Part shown: piece after piece, positions 47,005 to 55,014 of the stretch | Layout of the letters: every line of letters starts with the position of its first letter | How positions within the stretch are numbered: the first letter of the stretch is position 1 | Assembly: GCF_014897705.1 (NCBI RefSeq) | Contig: NZ_JABUXV010000020.1 | Span: forward strand, 1-64,000 | Direction: 5' to 3' | Length of the DNA stretch: 64,000 nucleotides | DNA from: Brachybacterium sp. FME24 | GTDB lineage: Bacteria > Actinomycetota > Actinomycetes > Actinomycetales > Dermabacteraceae | Translations under genes and position numbers: made by a program | The notes under the pieces: generated by a model | Databases searched by the model: none | Seen by the model: only the letters and a program-made list of their open reading frames with translations | Told to the model about the DNA's origin: nothing

Positions 47005-48342
47005 ATGACCGACCCGGCAGTCCCGACCAGCGCTCACCGACCCACCTCGGACCATCCCGCCAGATCCTCACCGTCTCGGCGCGGAGTTCTCGCCGCCACA
47101 GCTCTGACCGGCACAGCGGCATTCGCTGTCGCCCCCACGGCCACCGCGGCCCCCATCGAGAGGAACCAGCCTGCCGTGACCGAGAACAATCCCTCGGGCG
47201 GCCCTCCCGTCACTCCGAAAGAGGCCGCCGTCCGCGCCGTCGCGGTCACCGACGCGCTGCTGACGTATTTCCCGGCGGAGACCGACCCGGACATGCTCAT
47301 CGAGCGCTATCCACGCCAGGAGGAGGACCCGGAGTTCGCCTACGTCTGGCCGCTGTCTCAGGCACGCGCCGCGGTCACCGAACTGATCGCCGCGCTCGGC
47401 TCGGGAGGGCCGCCGACTTCGACCGGGGACCTCGACCTCTCCGCGGCGGACGCCGCACTGATCCGTGCTCAGGAGCACTACTGGTACCCGCAGGGAGGCT
47501 CCACCGGCGTGCCCGGCTACACGGCCGCCACAGACTCCGTGCAGGGCGCAAACGGCGACTTCTTCTACGACGACAACGACTGGATCGCGCTGATCGAGAT
47601 CGAGCAGCACCTGCTCAGCGACGGGACGAAGGGCGATCTGGACCGGGCCATCGAGCTACTGGATCTGTTCCGCTCGGGCGAGTCGACCGATGCCTCGCTC
47701 CCGTCCCCCGGCGGCATCTTCTGGACCCAGGCGGACTGGAACAATTCGCGCAACACCGTCTCCACCTTCCCCTCGGCGAAGGTGGCACTGCGGATCCACC
47801 AGCTGACCGGCGACGCGAAGGCGCTCGAGGACGCGCTGCGCTGGATGGATTGGGGCCGAACGACCCTGCTGGCCCCGAACGAAGGCCTGTACTGGGACAA
47901 CATCGACCCCGAGGGCGCGATCGACAAGACCTTCTGGACCTACAACCAGGGCGTCCCCCTGGGATGCGAGGCCCTCGCCTACGAGCTCACGGGCGACAGC
48001 GCGCACCGGGACAACGCTCTGGCCCTGGTCAAGGCGATCATCGCGTTCTACGAACCCTTCACCGAGGGTGGGGCGTTCGACGAGCAGCCGATCCAGTTCA
48101 ACGCGATTCTGCTGTCGAACCTGCTGATGGCCGAGTCGATCCTCGGTGGGCGGGTCGAGGGCCGGGCGATCACCGAGTCCTCCGCCCAGCGTCTGTGGGC
48201 CAACCGGCGCGACCCAGAGACGAACCTGGTGACCGGATCTCGCGAGTCCGACGTCGGCACCCACCTGCTGGACCAGGCCGGCTTCGCCCGCTCCCTCGCT
48301 CTGGCGGCCACTCCGCGCCCGCTCTGGACCCACCTGAGCTGA
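47005..48342 (+). CDS. Tat-exported glycoside hydrolase family 76 protein
   Basis: A 445-aa protein. The N-terminus has a twin-arginine signal (SRRGVLAATALTGTAAFAVA, cleavage expected after ATA near residue 48). The mature part is a GH76-type alpha/alpha barrel with the catalytic double aspartate in FFYDDNDWIAL, and GIFWTQADWNNSRNT. GH76 enzymes cleave alpha-1,6-mannan. The start at 47005 is preceded by AGAGG. Upstream in-frame codons lack a signal-compatible sequence. Export and mannan specificity are inferred from family. Confidence 0.85.
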   Translation: MTDPAVPTSAHRPTSDHPARSSPSRRGVLAATALTGTAAFAVAPTATAAPIERNQPAVTENNPSGGPPVTPKEAAVRAVAVTDALLTYFPAETDPDMLIERYPRQEEDPEFAYVWPLSQARAAVTELIAALGSGGPPTSTGDLDLSAADAALIRAQEHYWYPQGGSTGVPGYTAATDSVQGANGDFFYDDNDWIALIEIEQHLLSDGTKGDLDRAIELLDLFRSGESTDASLPSPGGIFWTQADWNNSRNTVSTFPSAKVALRIHQLTGDAKALEDALRWMDWGRTTLLAPNEGLYWDNIDPEGAIDKTFWTYNQGVPLGCEALAYELTGDSAHRDNALALVKAIIAFYEPFTEGGAFDEQPIQFNAILLSNLLMAESILGGRVEGRAITESSAQRLWANRRDPETNLVTGSRESDVGTHLLDQAGFARSLALAATPRPLWTHLS

Positions 48343-48439
48343 CTCTCCGCAACGCCTCGGAGCGCACGCTCTACCTCCAACCTCCTCGAACCTCCGCGCA
48401 CGGCGGGATCCATGCCGCTCCACACCACGCAGGGGCAGC

Positions 48440-48492
48440 GTTGCGACCAACGGCACCTCGTTCCGTCAGGAAGAGGTGCCGTTGGTCGCAAC
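48440..48492. repeat. Long hairpin element, full copy
   Basis: A 20-bp perfect stem pairs GTTGCGACCAACGGCACCTC (48440-48459) with 48473-48492. The loop forms a further TTCC / GGAA stem on a GTCA tetraloop with one bulged base. It lies between the convergent GH76 and PD-(D/E)XK-like genes, so it could be a bidirectional terminator. The same layout recurs at 49758-49806, and one arm at 16-32. Confidence 0.85.
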
Positions 48493-48566
48493 ACAGGCGC
48501 CTCCCCACGTGACAACCCACGCCACTGTCCACGTGATATCGCGGGCCATCGGTGGGGCGTCCGGGT

Positions 48567-49619
48567 TCAGGAGGGTGACCAGCCCTGGCGGAGCAGAGCA
48601 TCGCGTGTCCGGTCAATCGCGGATCGGCAGCCGTAGCGCAGGTCCTTGGCCGTCGTCCGTACCTCGATCCAGCCGGCCCTCTGGCGACGTTCACCTCGAG
48701 CGATGTCCTTGGGCAGTTGTTCGGCATCGAGGTGCGAAGGTCCCTCGTGCTCCACCGCCACCCGCCACTGCGGCCAGTGCAGATCGGGTTCACCGAGGTC
48801 GATGCTCGAGGTACCGGATTCGCCGTTCTCACTCGCACGCACATTGAGGAGCGGTTCCGGCAGACCTGCTCGGAGGAACGCCAGCCGCAATCGGGTCTCC
48901 GCCGGAGAATCGCTGCTCACCCTCACCTGGGTAATCGCGGCTTCGGCCTTCGGAGCCCCGCGGCCGGTGAAGCGATTCGACTCATCGATGAGCTCCTCGA
49001 CGGTCGCGTACGGCTCTGCTCGGCCCTCGAGCCCCGGGCGCGGACGACGAACCAGGTGGTCCCCGATCACCACCAAGTCATCGGGCATGAGGAGCGCGGA
49101 GAGATCGAGCAACGTGCGGCTCCGCGTGGTCAACAGGACCGGAGGGCTCCCGTCCAGGGAAACGGGCTCGAGGTCCAGTGCGCTCCACCGCACCAGAGCG
49201 CTCTCCCGGCGGCGAGCCGACCTCGTCCCCAGATGCACGCGGTTGTCCACGGAGTCTCCCCGTGGCCGGTGCACCGCGCGGTCGTTGACCCGGTGTGTAT
49301 GGCCTTGGGCTGCGATCACCTCGTCCCCGAAAGCCCCCGGCAGCGGAAACTTCCAGAGGCGGGCGGCCGTCAGACCGACGGCGAACACGGCCGGATCGCG
49401 TCGACAGTACGCCGAGACGATCTCCCTCTCCGTGAGAGTCCGGTCCGTCCTCGCCCACAGACCGCGGCCCATCGACCTCAGGTCGGAGGCTCGCAGACGC
49501 ACCCGGGTGACGCCGGCGCGCCGAGCCTCGTCCGTCGTGAAGACGGCGAAGGCCAGCGCAGCAGGGAGCGGATTCGGTCTGCCAGGCATGACGACAGCAT
49601 CGAGCCCTTGCCAGCGCAC
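48567..49619 (-). CDS. Uncharacterised protein with AbiEi-like N-terminus and PD-(D/E)XK-like C-terminus
   Basis: A 350-aa protein. The N-terminal half (VRLRASDLRSMGRGLWARTD, then AARLWKFPLP) resembles AbiEi-type antitoxin domains common in actinobacteria. The C-terminal ~90 residues have a DUF559/Vsr-like nuclease pattern: acidic DLGEPDLHWPQWRVAVEHEG, then SHLD and RRQRAGWIEVRTT. The function is unknown; a DNA endonuclease role is inference. The start is GTG 49619 or ATG 49589, neither with a good ribosome-binding site. Hairpin elements flank it on both sides. Confidence 0.65.
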   Translation of the reverse strand: MRWQGLDAVVMPGRPNPLPAALAFAVFTTDEARRAGVTRVRLRASDLRSMGRGLWARTDRTLTEREIVSAYCRRDPAVFAVGLTAARLWKFPLPGAFGDEVIAAQGHTHRVNDRAVHRPRGDSVDNRVHLGTRSARRRESALVRWSALDLEPVSLDGSPPVLLTTRSRTLLDLSALLMPDDLVVIGDHLVRRPRPGLEGRAEPYATVEELIDESNRFTGRGAPKAEAAITQVRVSSDSPAETRLRLAFLRAGLPEPLLNVRASENGESGTSSIDLGEPDLHWPQWRVAVEHEGPSHLDAEQLPKDIARGERRQRAGWIEVRTTAKDLRYGCRSAIDRTRDALLRQGWSPS

Positions 49620-49757
49620 GGCTCATCGCGTCCACATCCTGCTGGTCACAGCGCCGCGGCATCGCTCCTCCCCAGCGGGAGACCGGTCATGCCGCCACAC
49701 GACCGACGCGAAGTAGAGCGTCGACCCCGCAGCGTCAGGAGCTCAGCACCTTAGGCG

Positions 49758-49806
49758 TGCGACCTTGGGCACCCCTTCAGCCACCAAAGAGGTGCCCAAG
49801 GTCGCA
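49758..49806. repeat. Long hairpin element, second copy with compensatory changes
   Basis: Perfect 16-bp arms TGCGACCTTGGGCACC (49758-49773) and GGTGCCCAAGGTCGCA (49791-49806). Compared with the copy at 48440, the outer TGCGACC and inner GGCACC are kept. The central triplet changed from AAC/GTT to TTG/CAA on both arms, so pairing is preserved. Confidence 0.85.
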
Positions 49807-49892
49807 ACGGCCGATATATCTCCCGTCATCCTCACCATGCGCCCCTCGCGGCGCGGCGTAGCGGGGAGGGGCGTGGCAGGCACGTTTGCGAG

Positions 49893-50063
49893 GCGAGGTG
49901 AAGGAGCGAGACGGCGTCGCGAGGCGACGTGACCGGGCTCGGTGGCGAGGCGACGTGACGGAGCGAGGCGGCGGCGCAGGGCGACGTGACCGGGCTCGGT
50001 GGCGAGGCGACGTGACGGAGCGAGACGGCGTCGCAAGGCGACGTGGCCGGGCTCGGTGGCGGG
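49893..50063. repeat. 57-bp tandem repeat, three copies
   Basis: Three adjacent 57-bp units (49893, 49950, 50007). Each contains a 31-bp part (opening GCGACGTGACGGAGCGAG, or GCGAGGTGAAGGAGCGAG in the first) and a 26-bp part (GCGACGTGACCGGGCTCGGT and a GGCGAG-like end). Both parts open with the same ten bases, so there is a half-period near 28 bp. The array ends 12 bp before the stop of the UDP-glucose pyrophosphorylase gene. Together with the hairpin at 49758, it fills the 455-bp gene-free stretch 49620-50074. Confidence 0.9.
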
Positions 50064-50074
50064 GCCTGCTGAGG

Positions 50075-51463
50075 TCAGGAGGTGCTGACGGTGCCGACGC
50101 GGGCTCCCTCGGGCACCTCGCCGCCTTCCTCGCCGAGCACCGCGTCGCCGACCACGCTGACGTCGGCGCCGAAGGTCCAGTTCCCCTGCACGTCGAGGCT
50201 CACGGCTTCCTTGAGAGAGGGCACACCGTTGGCGAACCTCGGCTCGAAGTCCTGGATCAGCTTGTACGAGTCGGCATGGAGCGCGACCGTCGGCACCTCC
50301 TCGACCTGCTGGACCAGCGCGCCGCGATCATCCAGGGTGTAGGCGTCGGAGCGCACCAGCAGCAGGTCGCTGGTCGCCTTGACGGGCAAGAACCGGTCCC
50401 GGCCCACGACGAGCGCGGTCGCGCCGTCGAACACCTCGATCGCCGCGCCCATCGCGGACTCGATCTGGTAGACGGGGGTGGTGCTCTTGTCGGCGGGATC
50501 CACGGTCTTCTCGTTGCGGATGAGCGGCAGGCCCATGACGCCGCTGCGCTCCTTGAGCACGGCGTCCATCTGCTCGAGGTCGAACCACAGATTGTTCGTG
50601 TGGAAGAACGGGTGCCGGTGCTCATCGGTGAAGAAGTCCATCTCCTCCTCCGGGGTCTGCGCGGTATCACGCAGGATGAGGCGTCCATCAGACTTTCGGA
50701 CGGCGAGGTGACCGCCCTTGCGATCGGCCGGCGTGCGGCGGCACAGTTCCGCGGCGTAGGGGGCGCCGGTGGAGGCGAACCACGAGGCGATCACCGGGCT
50801 CGGGACAGTGCCTAGGTTGTCGGAATTGGAGACCGAGGCGTACTTGAAGCCCGCGTCCAGCAGCTGCTGGAGCAGGCCGGAGGTCTGCAGGGCGGTGTAG
50901 ATGTCGCCGTGCCCCGGCGGGCACCATTCCAGGGTCGGGTCCTCCTCCCAGGTGACCGGGGTGAGGTCGTCCACGCGCAGCTTGGGCTCCTTGTTCTGCA
51001 GGAAGTCCAGCGGGAGATCGCCGACGCGCAGATCCGGGTACTTCTCGAGCACCTCGAGGGTGTCCTCGCGTGTGCGGAAGGAGTTCATGAAGATCAGCGG
51101 CAGGCGGGATCCTGTGCCCTGACGCGCGGCGAGGACCTGCTCGACGATGATGTCGAGGAAGGTCTTGCCCTCACGCACCGGCAGCAGCGACTTGGCCTGG
51201 TCCAAGCCCATCGAGGTGCCCAGGCCGCCGTTGAGGTTGATGATGGCCAGCTGGTCGAAGATCCCCTTGGCATGGGCGGGGTCGATCTTCACGTCCTCGA
51301 GCAGTGGCGGGTCGAGGTACGGATCGATCGTGCCTTCGGGGATGGAGCCGGTGACGCCGTCCTCGAGCTGACCGTAGTAGTGGGAGAAGACGTCGATCGC
51401 GGTCTGCGCGACCCCTGCATCGGCCATCTTCTTCTGTGCTGCGGAGAGTCCTTCGGTGCTCAT
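50075..51463 (-). CDS. UTP--glucose-1-phosphate uridylyltransferase (eukaryotic-type UGPase)
   Basis: A 462-aa enzyme making UDP-glucose. The nucleotide-binding motif is LNGGLGTSMGLDQAKSLLPV, followed by PLIFMNSFRT, EWCPPGHGDIYTAL, SVSNSDNLGTV and NNLWFDL. These match the UDPGP family of eukaryotes and some actinobacteria rather than the shorter GalU type. A C-terminal left-handed-helix domain follows. The start is the ATG at 51463. UDP-glucose feeds cell-wall glycans and glycogen/trehalose synthesis. Confidence 0.92.
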   Translation of the reverse strand: MSTEGLSAAQKKMADAGVAQTAIDVFSHYYGQLEDGVTGSIPEGTIDPYLDPPLLEDVKIDPAHAKGIFDQLAIINLNGGLGTSMGLDQAKSLLPVREGKTFLDIIVEQVLAARQGTGSRLPLIFMNSFRTREDTLEVLEKYPDLRVGDLPLDFLQNKEPKLRVDDLTPVTWEEDPTLEWCPPGHGDIYTALQTSGLLQQLLDAGFKYASVSNSDNLGTVPSPVIASWFASTGAPYAAELCRRTPADRKGGHLAVRKSDGRLILRDTAQTPEEEMDFFTDEHRHPFFHTNNLWFDLEQMDAVLKERSGVMGLPLIRNEKTVDPADKSTTPVYQIESAMGAAIEVFDGATALVVGRDRFLPVKATSDLLLVRSDAYTLDDRGALVQQVEEVPTVALHADSYKLIQDFEPRFANGVPSLKEAVSLDVQGNWTFGADVSVVGDAVLGEEGGEVPEGARVGTVSTS

Positions 51464-51629
51464 GACTCCAGGGTATCCGGGCCGACGCTCCGTTCGGGCC
51501 GCCTGGCCCCTCCCCCGTCGGGCGCCCTTCCCCTGTCCGCCGCCCTTTCCCTGTCGACCGCCCAGTGCTTGACTGGGGGGCGGAGCGCGACGGGCACCGT
51601 CGTCCGTCGCTGGATCCCAGGAGGACACC

Positions 51630-52406
51630 ATGACCGCTCCCGAGGCAAACCCCACCCGACCCGGCCTGCCCCAGGTCGTCGACCGGGCCACCTGGCAAGC
51701 ACTGCGCGATGAGCTGCTGGTGCGCGAGAAGGCGCACACCCGGGCGGGCGATGCCCTCGCCGCGGAGCGACGGCGGCTCCCGATGGTCGAGGTCGACGGA
51801 GACACCCAGGTGGTGGGACCTGATGGCGCCGTCCCCTTCCGCGACCTCTTCGCCGGGCGCGACGAGCTGATGATCTACCAGCACATGTGGTGGGACGGCG
51901 CACCCCACCAGGGCCAGTGCGAGGGCTGCACGATGACCGTCTGGCATCTGCACGACGCCTCATACCTGCGCGCCCGCGGGGTCTCCTTCGCGGTCCTCAC
52001 GACGGGTGCATGGGAGGAGGTGGCCCCGTTCGTGGAGTTCATGGGGTACACCGAACCCTGGTACAGCGTGCGGGACATCGAGGAGCCGATCGGCGGCGAC
52101 ATGGGCTACTTCAGGTCGTTCCTGCGCGACGGCGAGAGCGTGTACCTCACCTATGCGACCACCGGACGCGGAAGCGAGATCGCCGATCCCACGCTGGGCC
52201 TGCTGGACCTCACACCCTACGGTCGCGGCGAGGCCTGGCAGGACATGCCGGAGGGCCGCGCGGCCGCCCACGACCCGTGCTGGTACTGGCGCACGGACGT
52301 GGACGGCAACGCCACCTGGGGGCCGACGGGCCGGCCGGTCCCCCAGTGGACCCGGCCCGGCGCGGACGCGCAGGCGACCCTCGGCCGCCAGGGCAGCCAT
52401 TCCTGA
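51630..52406 (+). CDS. DUF899 family thioredoxin-like protein
   Basis: A 258-aa protein with the DUF899 pattern: an RDELLVREKAHTRAGDALAA helix, RRRLPMVEVD, then a thioredoxin-like core with a CxxC (QGQCEGCTMTVWHL) and SVRDIEEPIGGDMGYF. A redox role is plausible but unproven. GGAGG is placed five to six bases before the ATG. It is convergent with the ABC-F gene across 113 bp that contain an imperfect GC hairpin. Confidence 0.85.
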   Translation: MTAPEANPTRPGLPQVVDRATWQALRDELLVREKAHTRAGDALAAERRRLPMVEVDGDTQVVGPDGAVPFRDLFAGRDELMIYQHMWWDGAPHQGQCEGCTMTVWHLHDASYLRARGVSFAVLTTGAWEEVAPFVEFMGYTEPWYSVRDIEEPIGGDMGYFRSFLRDGESVYLTYATTGRGSEIADPTLGLLDLTPYGRGEAWQDMPEGRAAAHDPCWYWRTDVDGNATWGPTGRPVPQWTRPGADAQATLGRQGSHS

Positions 52407-52519
52407 CATCCTCAGCGCCCCGCCTGCCGGGACGGCCCCGAGGAACGCTGTGCCCGGCGGGGAGGGAATCTCCTCGGCCGCACCGCTCGTCACGGGCCCG
52501 GCCCTCCTGCCGTCGCCTC

Positions 52520-54091
52520 TCAGCCACCCAGCTCGAGCCGCGGCCAGTGAGCGAGGGCGCGCAGCACGGACCGGTCGTGGGTCGCGAGGACGACCGCCGC
52601 CGGACTGTCCTCGAGGGCTGAGAGCAGATCATCGACGCCGCTGATGCCCAGGTGGTTGGTGGGCTCGTCCAGCAGCAGCACGTCGGGTCGAGCGGCGAAC
52701 AGCCCGGCCAGTTCGCGCCGTCGTCGCTCCCCCGGGCTGCCCCGGTGCATCGTCGGAGGCCCTGAATGGCCCTCGTCCTCCTGCGCGAGCATCCCGATGT
52801 GCGCACCACCCAGCCTGCGCACGGCGCCGGCCGACGGTGCCATCTGCCCACCGAGCACCTGCAGGAGGGTCGTCTTCCCGGCACCGTTCGGGCCCACCAC
52901 CAGCAGGCGGTCACCGCCCTCGAGCCGGAGCGTGGTCTCGGCCAATCGGTGCGGCCGGCCCGTGGCCGGTGCCGTGCCCGTTGTGTCCGTGGCGTCCGAG
53001 CGATCGACGCGCACCTGGTCGGCCCGCAGCAGCGGGGATCCCGGCGCCGTGGACGAGGGAGGGAGCGTCAGCCGGGGCGGCGGTGACGGGACTTCGAGAC
53101 GATGCTCCTGGAGCTCGTCGATGCGCTCGTTCAGCGCCCTGACCACTCCCGGCGCCCGGCTCTGGCGCTGGTGCTTTCCCGTCCCCTTGTCGGGACGCCA
53201 TCCGGTCGAGAGCCGGGACCGGGCGGCGTCCGCGCGGGAGTGGAGGCGGTCGTGCTCGTCCTGCTGTGCCCGATACGCGTCCTCCCAGGCCGCGCGGCGT
53301 CGCCGGCGGGCCTCCTGCCACTGCTGGAGACCTCCGCTGACCAGGAGGGCGCTGCCGTCGCTGCTGGGGTCGAGATCGAGGAAGCCGGTGGCGACGTCCG
53401 CGAGCAGGGCCCGGTCGTGGGAGACGATCGCGGCGGCCCCTGGATGCTCCCGCAGCGCGCGGGCGAGGTGGTCGAGGCCGCGTACATCGAGATGGTTCGT
53501 CGGCTCGTCCAGCAGGAGGAGGTCGTCGCGGGCCGCGATGACCCCCACCAGTCTCACCCGATAGCGCTGGCCCACGGACATCGCGGCCAGCCTGTGGTGG
53601 CGGTCGGTGAGCGCGCCGACCTCCGTGAGAGCCACCTCGAGTCGGCGCGGGGCGTCCCAGGCATCGATCGCCGTCGCTGTCGCCAGCGCGGCGTCGTACC
53701 GACTCATCGCCTGGGAACCGAGATCGCCGGTGAGCGCGTCCGCCGCCTCATCGAGCTCACGCACGGCGCCGAGAGGGCGAGCCAGCAGGTCATCCAGCAG
53801 ATCGCCGATGGTGCGGTGGTCGTCGTCAGCGACCACGAGCTCCTGGCGTACGACGCCGAGGGTCCCGTGCCGCTGGACCGTGCCGAGGTCGGGGTCGAGG
53901 TCGCCGCTGAGCGCCTCGAGGAGAGTGGTCTTGCCCCGGCCGTTCTCGCCCACCACGGCGAGCCGGTCACCGGGTGCGAGGGTGAGGTCCACCCCGCGCA
54001 GGAGCACGCGGCCGCCGCGGGCGAGATGGAGGTTGCGCGCACGCAGATGGGCGGTATGTGACGTTGTGTGAACAGGGGTGTGCGTGGTCAT
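52520..54091 (-). CDS. ABC-F family ATPase, probable antibiotic-resistance type
   Basis: A 523-aa protein with two ATPase domains and no membrane segments. Domain 1: Walker A GENGRGKTT (near residue 50), signature AMSVGQRYRVRL, Walker B LLLLDEPTNHLD. A charged linker (about 255-325, rich in Arg, Asp and Gln) follows. Domain 2: Walker A GPNGAGKTT, a divergent signature GSPGERRRREL, Walker B VLLLDEPTNHLG. ABC-F proteins displace drugs from the ribosome or act as translation factors. The attenuator-like leader upstream favours the resistance subgroup. The drug class cannot be told from sequence. Confidence 0.87.
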   Translation of the reverse strand: MTTHTPVHTTSHTAHLRARNLHLARGGRVLLRGVDLTLAPGDRLAVVGENGRGKTTLLEALSGDLDPDLGTVQRHGTLGVVRQELVVADDDHRTIGDLLDDLLARPLGAVRELDEAADALTGDLGSQAMSRYDAALATATAIDAWDAPRRLEVALTEVGALTDRHHRLAAMSVGQRYRVRLVGVIAARDDLLLLDEPTNHLDVRGLDHLARALREHPGAAAIVSHDRALLADVATGFLDLDPSSDGSALLVSGGLQQWQEARRRRRAAWEDAYRAQQDEHDRLHSRADAARSRLSTGWRPDKGTGKHQRQSRAPGVVRALNERIDELQEHRLEVPSPPPRLTLPPSSTAPGSPLLRADQVRVDRSDATDTTGTAPATGRPHRLAETTLRLEGGDRLLVVGPNGAGKTTLLQVLGGQMAPSAGAVRRLGGAHIGMLAQEDEGHSGPPTMHRGSPGERRRRELAGLFAARPDVLLLDEPTNHLGISGVDDLLSALEDSPAAVVLATHDRSVLRALAHWPRLELGG

Positions 54092-54101
54092 GTCGTGCCT
54101 T

Positions 54102-54143
54102 CCGGTGAGAGGTCACCGGGCAAGCTGCGGAGGGCCGCCCGGT
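54102..54143 (-). promoter_or_regulatory. Mutually exclusive hairpins before the ABC-F start (attenuator)
   Basis: One hairpin pairs 54102-54108 with 54113-54119 (CCGGTGA / TCACCGG). Its RNA strand runs into the GGAAGG ribosome-binding site just before the ATG. The alternative pairs 54115-54121 with 54137-54143 (ACCGGGC / GCCCGGT). The two share 54115-54119 and cannot coexist. A ribosome stalled on the leader ORF could shift the balance and expose the ABC-F start. Confidence 0.55.
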
Positions 54144-54186
54144 CAGGATCCGGACGACAGCGCGAGGGTGTGCTGGGGCGCCGCCG

Positions 54187-54246
54187 TCAGCGGCGGGCGC
54201 GGGGGCGAAGTGCGACGGTCGCGAAGCACAGGCAGGAGATCGACAT
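54187..54246 (-). CDS. Leader peptide of the ABC-F gene
   Basis: A 19-residue ORF, MSISCLCFATVALRPRARR, ends 96 nt before the ABC-F ATG. Its start codon falls at the predicted transcription start, so it would be translated leaderless. The Arg/Pro-rich end (RPRARR) resembles segments on which drug-bound ribosomes stall in macrolide-type leaders. It is too short to identify by homology; the case rests on layout. Confidence 0.6.
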   Translation of the reverse strand: MSISCLCFATVALRPRARR

Positions 54247-54253
54247 GGGGCCC

Positions 54254-54282
54254 ACCGTAGGGTGACGGCCGAGGGGTGTCAC
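54254..54282 (-). promoter_or_regulatory. Promoter of the ABC-F leader transcript
   Basis: On the minus strand -35 GTGACA (54277-54282), exactly 17 bp, and -10 TACGGT (54254-54259) precede the leader-peptide ATG by seven bases. The promoter is back-to-back with that of the divergent HAD gene. Confidence 0.6.
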
Positions 54283-54333
54283 GCGAATATTCGCGGGCGC
54301 CGGTCCTCGCCGCCCCCTTCGTACGATGGCGCG

Positions 54334-54981
54334 ATGACCACGTCCCTGCAGCAGCTGCGCGACCTCGTCCGGGACCACCCCGTCCAGGCCGTGGTCTCGG
54401 ACCTCGACGGGGTGCTGCGGATCTTCGACCCGTCCCTGTGGGCCGAGCTCGACGCCGTCGCCGGGACCCCCGAGGGCACGGCCTTCGCCGCAGTGCTCGG
54501 CCATCCCTTCCTCGACGAGGTGGTGCGGGGACGCGGCACTCACCGCCAGTGGCAGGGGCGCGCCGCCGGCGAGCTGGTCGCGGCCGGCAGCACTCCGGAG
54601 GCGGCAGACACCGCGATCCGCACGTGGCTGGCCTCCCCCGCCCGCATCGATCGCGAGGTCCTCGTGGAGCTGGAGGCGCTGCGAGCGGCGGGACTCGGAG
54701 TGTTCGTGCTGACCAACGGCACCGACCGGGTGCCCCAGGAGCTGGAGGACCTGGGCCTGGCCCCGTTCCTCGGTGAGGATCGACGATTCCTGCTGAATTC
54801 GGCGGACCTCGGCGCCGCGAAGCCCGATTCGATGGCCTTCGCACGGGCGCATGACCGCATCGAGGAGGAGCTCGCCACGAGCCTGCGCCCGGATCAGATC
54901 GTCTTCCTCGACGACTCCGCGGGCCATGTGCGCGCGGCCGAGAGCTTCGGCTGGCACGCGCTGCGGCACCGAACCGTCTGA
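54334..54981 (+). CDS. HAD-superfamily hydrolase
   Basis: A 215-aa haloacid-dehalogenase-like phosphatase. Motif I is VVSDLDGVLRIF, motif II VLTNGT, the motif III lysine lies in LGAAKPDSMAF, and motif IV is FLDDSAGHVRAA. In motif I the second position after the nucleophile is L-D-G as usual. The substrate is unknown. The ATG at 54334 is used because TACGAT lies six bases upstream (54322-54327), suggesting a leaderless mRNA. It is divergent from the ABC-F leader. Confidence 0.86.
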   Translation: MTTSLQQLRDLVRDHPVQAVVSDLDGVLRIFDPSLWAELDAVAGTPEGTAFAAVLGHPFLDEVVRGRGTHRQWQGRAAGELVAAGSTPEAADTAIRTWLASPARIDREVLVELEALRAAGLGVFVLTNGTDRVPQELEDLGLAPFLGEDRRFLLNSADLGAAKPDSMAFARAHDRIEEELATSLRPDQIVFLDDSAGHVRAAESFGWHALRHRTV

Positions 54982-55000
54982 TGGCGACCGCCACCTCCCC

Positions 55001-55006
55001 TAGAAT
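55001..55006 (+). promoter_or_regulatory. -10 element for metG
   Basis: TAGAAT followed by eight bases and the ATG at 55015, with CTGATG as a fair -35 17 bp upstream. No ribosome-binding site is seen, which again fits a leaderless transcript. Confidence 0.5.
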
Positions 55007-55014
55007 CGACTCCC

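Noticed and set aside
49743-50036. Minus-strand frame encoding a repeated RRRLAPSRRLATEPGHVA-like peptide
   Set aside because: The repeat peptide is only the translation of the 57-bp DNA repeat; there is no ribosome-binding site and the frame runs through the hairpin element.
49893-50063. CRISPR array
   Set aside because: The units are contiguous direct repeats without unique spacers, and no cas genes are near.
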